Below, one piece after another: positions 17,741 through 22,109 of a stretch of DNA of 22,109 bases. The stretch is from the NCBI GenBank assembly GCA_964471405.1, contig CAYYGH010000048.1, forward strand, positions 1-22,109, written 5' to 3'. The DNA comes from J084 sp964471405. GTDB taxonomy: Bacteria; Pseudomonadota; Alphaproteobacteria; Sphingomonadales; Rhodothalassiaceae. Below the pieces are notes generated by a model. It did no database searches. It was not told where the DNA came from and was given only the letters and a program-made list of their open reading frames with translations. Position 1 is the stretch's first letter; the number at the start of each line of letters is the position of its first letter. The translations under genes and the position numbers were made by a program.

Positions 17741-18691
17741 ATGAACCGGCCCTTGCGGATCGTTTTCTGCGGCACACCGGATTTTGCCGTGCCCGCCCTC
17801 GATGCGCTGATTGCGGCCGGCCACGAGATCGTCGCCGTGCTGACCCAGCCGCCGCGGCCCGGTGGACGGGGCCGGCAACCGCGCCCCGGTCCCGTCCAGC
17901 GCTTCGCCGAGGCACATGATCTGCCGGTGCTGACACCATCGCGACTCAAGGACAACCGCGAGGCGCTGGACCGGCTGCGCGCGCTTGCTCCCGATCTGGG
18001 GGTGGTGGCGGCCTACGGGCTGATCCTGCCCGAGGAGATGCTTGCCATCCCGGCCCATGGTTTTCTCAACATCCATGCGTCCCTGCTGCCGCGCTGGCGG
18101 GGGGCGGCGCCCATTCAGCGGGCGATTCTCGCAGGAGATACCGAAACCGGCGTGACCATCATGAAAATGGATGCCGGGCTCGACACCGGCCCGATCCTCG
18201 CACGGGAATCGACGCCGATCGCAGCCGACGATGACGCCGGCAGCCTTCATGACCGGCTGGCGGCGATGGGGGCCGGGCTCCTGGTCAGGGTTCTGCCCGC
18301 GTATGTTGCGGGGCAGATCACGCCGCGCCCCCAGCCCGAAGAGGGCGTCACCTACGCGCCCAAGATCGAAAAGCGCGAGGCGGTGATCGACTGGTCGCAG
18401 CCCGCGGACGTGATTGCGCGTCAGGTGCGGGCGTTTGCCCCCTATCCCGGTGCGCGCACGCAGCTGGCCGGCACGCCGGTGCGGATTCTGGCCGCCGTGC
18501 CCGTTGCGGGCGACAGCGAGGAGCCGCCCGGCACGGTGGTGGAGACGGCACCCCTTCGCGTGGCCACGGGCGACGGCCTCCTCGAGGTCGGACGGCTCCA
18601 GCGGGCCGGCAGACGGCCGCTCGATGCCGAGGCCTTCCTGCGCGGCTTTCCGGTCAGTCCCGGTACACGCTTCGAGACTCTTGCCGAATGA
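17741..18691 (+). CDS. fmt: Methionyl-tRNA formyltransferase
   Basis: Transfers a formyl group from 10-formyltetrahydrofolate to initiator Met-tRNA. The 316-residue protein opens RIVFCGTPDFAVPAL and has the formyltransferase signature around 107-125 (NIHASLLPRWRGAAPIQ). Catalytic Asn110, His112 and Asp148 match the known triad. The C-terminal tRNA-binding domain (about 205-316) is complete. It follows def by 35 bases and precedes truA by 24, so it is probably co-transcribed. Confidence 0.97.
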   Translation: MNRPLRIVFCGTPDFAVPALDALIAAGHEIVAVLTQPPRPGGRGRQPRPGPVQRFAEAHDLPVLTPSRLKDNREALDRLRALAPDLGVVAAYGLILPEEMLAIPAHGFLNIHASLLPRWRGAAPIQRAILAGDTETGVTIMKMDAGLDTGPILARESTPIAADDDAGSLHDRLAAMGAGLLVRVLPAYVAGQITPRPQPEEGVTYAPKIEKREAVIDWSQPADVIARQVRAFAPYPGARTQLAGTPVRILAAVPVAGDSEEPPGTVVETAPLRVATGDGLLEVGRLQRAGRRPLDAEAFLRGFPVSPGTRFETLAE

Positions 18692-18715
18692 CGTTTCAGC
18701 GGGCAGGAAGCGCCC

Positions 18716-19450
18716 ATGCGATACAAGCTCGTCATCGAATATGACGGCCGGCCCTTCGTCGGCTGGCAACGCCAGGACAACGGCACCGGCGTCCAGCAGG
18801 TGCTGGAAGATGCCATCCGGGCGTTCACGGGTGAGGATGTCACCGTCTTTGCGGCCGGGCGCACCGACGCCGGCGTCCATGCCTTGGGCCAGGTCGCGCA
18901 TGTGGACATCGCGCGACCCTTGAGGCCGCACCAGATCCAGGGAGCGCTCAACCACCATGTCAAACCCTGGCCGGTGGCGGTGCTGAAGGTCGAGCCCGTG
19001 GACGAGAGCTTCCACGCCCGCTTCTCCTGCCGGCGGCGCGCCTATCTCTACCGCATCCGGGACCGCCGCGCGCCGCTGACCTTCGAGAAGGGGCTGGTGT
19101 GGCGGGTGCCGCGCCCGCTCGATGCGGCGGCGATGGCCGAAGGCGCGCGCCACCTCGTCGGCCGGCACGACTTCACCACCTTCCGCCATGTCGCCTGCCA
19201 GGCGGCCTCGCCGGTGAAAACCCTGGACCTGCTGGATGTGGAGCGGGTGGGAGACGAGGTGCAGGTGATGGCGGTGGCCCGCTCCTTCCTGCACCACCAG
19301 GTCCGCTCGATGGTGGGCTGTCTTGCGCTCGTCGGCATGGGCAAATGGCGGCCTGAGGATATCAAGGCCGCACTCGAGGCCCGCGACCGCCGGGCGCTCG
19401 GCCTCAACGCCCCGCCCGACGGCCTCTACTTCCTCTGGGCGGCCTACTGA
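18716..19450 (+). CDS. truA: tRNA pseudouridine(38-40) synthase TruA
   Basis: Converts uridines 38, 39 and 40 in tRNA anticodon arms to pseudouridine. The 244-residue chain has the catalytic Asp51 in AAGRTDAGVHA, the opening YKLVIEYDGRPFVGWQRQ and the late FLHHQVRSMVG. AGGAAG lies before ATG 18716. Its stop overlaps the convergent HxlR-family gene by seven bases. Confidence 0.97.
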   Translation: MRYKLVIEYDGRPFVGWQRQDNGTGVQQVLEDAIRAFTGEDVTVFAAGRTDAGVHALGQVAHVDIARPLRPHQIQGALNHHVKPWPVAVLKVEPVDESFHARFSCRRRAYLYRIRDRRAPLTFEKGLVWRVPRPLDAAAMAEGARHLVGRHDFTTFRHVACQAASPVKTLDLLDVERVGDEVQVMAVARSFLHHQVRSMVGCLALVGMGKWRPEDIKAALEARDRRALGLNAPPDGLYFLWAAY

Positions 19451-19827
19451 TCCTTGCCGCCGGTCTCCTGGGCCTGCCAGCGGATTGCGACCGCCTCGAG
19501 AGCGGTGAGCGCGGCGCGCAGCTCAAGACCCTTGTCCGTCAGCCCATAGGTCACCCGCGGCGGGCGCGTGGGCTCGACCCGACGCCAGACAAGGCCGGCT
19601 TCCTCCAGCCTGCGCAGCCGGTCGGTCAGAAGCCGCGCGGAGATGCCGGGAATTGCGCGCTTCAACGCCAGAAACCGCTGCGGCCCGTCGCGCTGGAGAA
19701 TGTAGAGAAGATAGGTCGTCCACGGGCCCGAGAGCAGCCGCAACAGCCCTTCCATCGGACAGATGGGCCGGCCGTTCGCATCGCGATGGGAAACCTCCCG
19801 GGTCCGGGAAAGGCCATCCGCCGTCAT
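19444..19827 (-). CDS. HxlR-family winged-helix regulator
   Basis: A small DNA-binding regulator of the HxlR/YodB/QorR group, several members of which sense quinones, aldehydes or disulfide stress through a conserved N-terminal cysteine. The 127-residue protein has that Cys23 in RPICPMEG, followed by LLSGPWTTYLLYIL, the recognition region RAIPGISARLLTDRLRRLEE and the wing YGLTDKG. I start at ATG 19827, with GGAG upstream; the frame is open to 19926, but that would run into the operator-like palindrome. It diverges from wrbA across about 200 bases and overlaps truA's end by seven bases. Control of wrbA is inferred from position and operator boxes. Confidence 0.88.
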   Translation of the reverse strand: MTADGLSRTREVSHRDANGRPICPMEGLLRLLSGPWTTYLLYILQRDGPQRFLALKRAIPGISARLLTDRLRRLEEAGLVWRRVEPTRPPRVTYGLTDKGLELRAALTALEAVAIRWQAQETGGKDQ

Positions 19828-19882
19828 CTTGCTTCCACTCCCGCCGGATGCGCGCCGCATCGCACTCAGGAACGGTCCAGTA

Positions 19883-19922
19883 GATTGGTTACCAATCAGT
19901 GCCTGATTGTCAATAGTAACCA
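19883..19922. promoter_or_regulatory. Two related operator-like boxes between the HxlR-family gene and wrbA
   Basis: GATTGGT-T-ACCAATC (19883-19897) is a perfect 7-bp inverted repeat with core TGGTTACCA. The second box TAGTAACCA (19914-19922) matches the core at eight of nine positions on the other strand, centres 28 bases apart. The DNA is AT-rich for this window. Position suggests autoregulation and control of wrbA. Confidence 0.5.
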
Positions 19923-19936
19923 TCAAGCGCTATGAC
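19907..19936 (+). promoter_or_regulatory. Possible wrbA promoter
   Basis: TTGTCA (19907-19912), 18 bases, then TATGAC (19931-19936). The -35 touches the second operator box, so a repressor there would block it. The same bases read TTGACA on the minus strand, a possible -35 for the HxlR-family gene, but no good -10 follows. Confidence 0.4.
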
Positions 19937-20028
19937 CGTCGCGAAACCGCCCCGGTGGCCGGTCACGCGATCGTGGCAGCGGCCGCGCGGCGGCGGTCAA
20001 GGTGGACGCAAGCGAAGGGAGATGTGAG

Positions 20029-20631
20029 ATGGCGAAGGTTCTCGTGCTCTACTACAGCATGTATGGCCATGTGGAAGCATTGGCGCGCGAAGTGGCGGCG
20101 GGCGCGGCCGAGGTAGAGGGCACCGAGGTCACGGTCAAGCGCGTGCCCGAGACCATGCCCCGCGAGGTGGCCGAGAGGGCAGGCGCCAAGCTCGACCAGG
20201 AGGCGCCGGTGGCAAGCCCCGAGGAGCTGGCCGACTATGATGCGATCATCATCGGCACGCCGACGCGCTTCGGCAACATGGCCGCCCAGATGCGTCAGTT
20301 CTGGGACCAGACCGGGCCGCTGTGGATGGAGGGCAAGCTTGCGGGCAAGATCGGCTCCGTCTTCACCTCCACGGCCACCGGCGGCGGGAACGAGACGACG
20401 ATCGTCACCAGCTGGACGACGCTCGCCCATCACGGGATGATCATTCTGCCGCTGCCCTATGCCAAGGCGCCGGAGCTGCTTGCCATTGACGAGGTCCGCG
20501 GCGGCTCGCCCTATGGCGCCGGTACGCTGGCCGGGCCCGACGGCAGCCGTCAGCCCAGCGCGCGCGAGCGGGCCATCGCCCGTGCCCAGGGCCGCCATGT
20601 GGCCGAGGTCGCAAAGCGCCTGTTCGGCTGA
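20029..20631 (+). CDS. wrbA: NAD(P)H:quinone oxidoreductase, WrbA family
   Basis: A flavodoxin-fold enzyme that reduces quinones by two electrons, avoiding radical semiquinones. The 200-residue protein has the FMN phosphate loop (YSMYGHVEALA, 9-19), the PTRFGNMAAQMRQFWDQTG segment (78-96) and the GSVFTSTATGGGNETT stretch (109-124) typical of WrbA. GGGAG lies about eight bases before ATG 20029; the frame is open nine codons further but without a better site. It diverges from the HxlR-family regulator and is followed by a strong terminator, so it is a single-gene unit. Confidence 0.95.
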   Translation: MAKVLVLYYSMYGHVEALAREVAAGAAEVEGTEVTVKRVPETMPREVAERAGAKLDQEAPVASPEELADYDAIIIGTPTRFGNMAAQMRQFWDQTGPLWMEGKLAGKIGSVFTSTATGGGNETTIVTSWTTLAHHGMIILPLPYAKAPELLAIDEVRGGSPYGAGTLAGPDGSRQPSARERAIARAQGRHVAEVAKRLFG

Positions 20632-20654
20632 GCCCGGGCCGCAGGGAAAGTGCC

Positions 20655-20692
20655 GGGGGCGGGAGAACGCATCTCCCGCCCCCTTTCGCTTT
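20655..20692 (+). terminator. Rho-independent terminator of wrbA
   Basis: A 12-bp GC-rich perfect stem (20655-20666 with 20672-20683) around a five-base loop, followed by TTTCGCTTT. It lies 24 bases past the wrbA stop and before the convergent ompW end, so it may also limit leftward readthrough. Confidence 0.85.
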
Positions 20693-20711
20693 CCGGTCGC
20701 CGTCTCAAAGT

Positions 20712-21365
20712 CTAGAAGCGGTAGCCGATACCGAGGCCGAAGATCCAGGGATCGATGTTGACGGGGCTGACCAGCGCGCCGCCCGTCGTCTTGACCTTCG
20801 TCTTCAGGAAGATGTGCTTCACGTCGGCGTTCACGAACCAGGGGGAATCGCCGAGGGCGTAATCGAAGCCCGCCTGCAGCGCCCAGCCGAAGCGGTCCTT
20901 GTAGTGGATCTCGGTGAGCGGCGCGCCCGGCAGCAGTTTCGAATCATAGAAGATCGTGTAGTTGACACCGACACCCGCATAGGGCTTGAAGCCGCCCTCA
21001 AGCGGCAGATGGTACTGCAGGGTAAGCGTCGGCGGCAGCAGCGATACCTTCGACAGCCCGGCATCCGGCTGGCCGGCGCTGCGCAGATTGACGCGATGTC
21101 TGGTGGTGGCCGCGATGAGTTCCAGCGCGATGTTGTCCGTCAGAAAGACCGAAAAGTCGATCTCGGGCACGACATCGTCCTTGAGCCGCACCACGGTGGG
21201 GCTCAAGGCCGTGCTCTTGTCATTCGGCGCCAGCACATAAAGGCCGCGCACGCGCACCAGCACGTCCCCGGCTTCCGCCCGGGCCGCCGCGTGCTGGCCA
21301 GACAGCAGGGCGACACCAGCCACCGCTCCCAGCAATGCCGTCTTCCACCACTTGCCTTGAGTCAT
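20712..21365 (-). CDS. ompW: OmpW-family outer-membrane porin
   Basis: A small eight-stranded beta-barrel thought to pass hydrophobic molecules. The 217-residue precursor has a signal peptide (MTQGKWWKTALLGAVAGVAL then Ala-rich, cut before EAGDVLVRVRGLYV). OmpW segments include VPEIDFSVFLTDNIALELIA, LPPTLTLQYHLP, FKPYAGVGVNYTIFY, GWALQAGFDY, the late WFVNADVKHIFL and a terminal Phe (GIGYRF) recognised by the barrel assembly machinery. The start at ATG 21365 has AGGGAG six bases upstream. It converges on wrbA and is preceded by an FNR-type box; ompW genes are known FNR targets in other bacteria. Confidence 0.93.
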   Translation of the reverse strand: MTQGKWWKTALLGAVAGVALLSGQHAAARAEAGDVLVRVRGLYVLAPNDKSTALSPTVVRLKDDVVPEIDFSVFLTDNIALELIAATTRHRVNLRSAGQPDAGLSKVSLLPPTLTLQYHLPLEGGFKPYAGVGVNYTIFYDSKLLPGAPLTEIHYKDRFGWALQAGFDYALGDSPWFVNADVKHIFLKTKVKTTGGALVSPVNIDPWIFGLGIGYRF

Positions 21366-21464
21366 GGGGCACTCCCTGTCGTTTCGTTGCATTTCATGGC
21401 CACTTAAAAAACGCGCCGCCTGTGGCACGCAAAAGGGGGCTAGCCTCCGCCGTGCCGTGCCGCC

Positions 21465-21478
21465 TTGACATGGATCAA
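21465..21478. promoter_or_regulatory. FNR/FixK-type box upstream of ompW
   Basis: TTGAC-ATGG-ATCAA matches the TTGAT-N4-ATCAA dyad with one difference. Its centre is 106 bases before the ompW ATG. Activation at the usual -41.5 position would put transcription start near 21430, with a leader of about 65 bases. Confidence 0.6.
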
Positions 21479-21573
21479 ACGGATGCGGTGGGGGTGAATT
21501 CAGCCGGTGCCTCCCTTCCGCGTCATTTACCGGCGGTAGTGGTGTGTTCAATCGGCGATGCACCCCCCCTTGG

Positions 21574-21776
21574 CGTCATTCGCCGGCAGAGAAGGCGAAT
21601 CCATCCGGCGTGAGGGGCCGTCCCCGCCGCATGAGGCCGTCACCGCCGCCCTCCGACTCCGTGGACAGAACATCCCCGCCGCTCGGCGTGCTCTCCTTCA
21701 TCCAAGGGGGGCATCCCCGGCGGCGGGTGCTCGCTTCCCCTTCTGCTGGATCCGCCGGTCAAGCCGGCGGATGACG
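21574..21776. repeat. REP-like palindromes, right cluster
   Basis: Element C (21574-21600) has CGTC, stem ATTCGCC/GGCGAAT and a nine-base loop. Element D (21750-21776) has the stem ATCCGCCGG-TCAAG-CCGGCGGAT followed by GACG. D is base-for-base the reverse complement of element A's stem-loop at the left end of the window. C has lost the CTTGA loop and looks decayed. Confidence 0.7.
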
Positions 21777-21810
21777 GGAAGGGGAATGTCGACGCACAAA
21801 AGGAAGAGAG

Positions 21811-21910
21811 GGCGGATGACGAGGGGGAGGAGATAGGGCGGATGACGAGGAAGGGAGCCGCCGCACAAGCCTGCCCCGGGCTTTTGACCCGGGGTCGGCG
21901 GATGACGAGG
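21811..21910. repeat. Three copies of GGCGGATGACGAGG plus a CCCCGGG palindrome
   Basis: The 14-mer occurs at 21811-21824, 21837-21850 and 21897-21910. Its GGCGGATGACG part is the right half of the REP-like palindrome. Before the third copy lies stem CCCCGGG/CCCGGGG (21874-21894) with loop CTTTTGA, similar to the CTTGA loop. These look like truncated copies of the same element. Confidence 0.65.
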
Positions 21911-22109
21911 GGAGAAAGATCCAGCGGGTGGCGAGAGAAAGAAAATGGGGAGACGGGGCAGGGGATGAAGGCGTGGGCAAGGCGGGAAGGCCATGCTTTT
22001 CCTTGGCGGCTCATGCCCCGGGTGAAGCGGTGAAGCCGGCAGAAGGGAAGAGGGCGGCCGGCGGGCAGGCCGGCGGGAAAAGAGATGCGCGCTCAATACG
22101 GCCGGCGGG

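Larger units (their letters stand above)
21366..22109. other. Non-coding right end of window
   Basis: 744 bases with no believable gene. From the left it holds the ompW leader and FNR-type box, then REP-like palindromes and partial copies to 21910. From 21911 to the edge it is purine-rich plus-strand DNA with no feature I can support. Open frames here are Arg/Pro/Ser-rich and contain the repeat peptide VIRRLDRRIQ. Confidence 0.7.

Noticed and set aside
19828..19926. Longer N-terminus for the HxlR-family regulator (start at 19926)
   Set aside because: It would place the operator-like palindrome inside the coding region and adds residues not typical of the family; ATG 19827 has a better ribosome binding site.
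21465..21493. Plus-strand TTGACA as a -35 element
   Set aside because: No -10-like hexamer lies 16-18 bases downstream, and the bases are better explained as half of the FNR-type dyad.
21811..21910. Short CRISPR-like array
   Set aside because: The repeats are only 14 bases, spacing is irregular (26 and 60), and they are halves of a dispersed palindrome. No cas genes.
21698..22096. 132-codon minus-strand frame at the right end
   Set aside because: Pro/Ser/Arg-rich and contains VIRRLDRRIQ, a known by-product of REP-like DNA. No ribosome binding site of note.

Overview
The window looks like a chromosomal segment of an alphaproteobacterium. The DNA is GC-rich. The F1 ATP synthase genes form a separate atpH-A-G-D-C block with no F0 genes attached, and priA and a transaldolase-like fsa lie just upstream; this arrangement is familiar in Alphaproteobacteria. 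Intergenic palindromes that translate as the recurrent 'VIRRLDRRIQ' peptide also fit that class. I cannot name a genus from sequence alone.

Layout. (1) 1-175, minus: the 5' end of an exported protein that runs off the left edge. Its signal-peptide codons contain a (TC)8 tract that currently puts the start codon out of frame. (2) 176-611: non-coding, with a good promoter for that gene and two REP-like palindromes. (3) 612-2717, minus: an M13 metallopeptidase lipoprotein. (4) 2904-3737, minus: a ferritin-like diiron protein. (5) 3974-8963, minus: atpHAGDC. (6) 9395-11656, minus: priA, divergent from fsa (11843-12496, plus). (7) 12759-14474, plus: a chemoreceptor-like protein. (8) Around 14621-14926, minus: a Flp pilin gene whose last codons lie in a 100-N assembly gap and whose terminator lies beyond the gap. 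(9) 15111-17045, plus: an alpha/beta hydrolase, a YbaK-type aminoacyl-tRNA deacylase and a GFA-type zinc protein, closely packed. (10) 17169-19450, plus: def-fmt-truA behind a recognisable sigma70-type promoter. (11) 19444-20631: a HxlR-family regulator divergent from wrbA, with two related operator-like boxes between them. (12) 20712-21365, minus: an OmpW-family porin with an FNR-type box upstream. (13) 21479-22109: non-coding, rich in REP-like palindromes.

How it fits together. Most genes are housekeeping: ATP synthesis, replication restart, translation start and tRNA modification. The accessory interest lies in the surface and sensing genes: the repeat-containing exported protein, the Flp pilin, the chemoreceptor, OmpW and the HxlR/WrbA redox pair. 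No CRISPR array, prophage, transposase or obvious new defence system is visible. The best candidate for something undescribed is the possible phase-variable exported protein at the left edge. A sequencing error in the dinucleotide tract is the main competing explanation.
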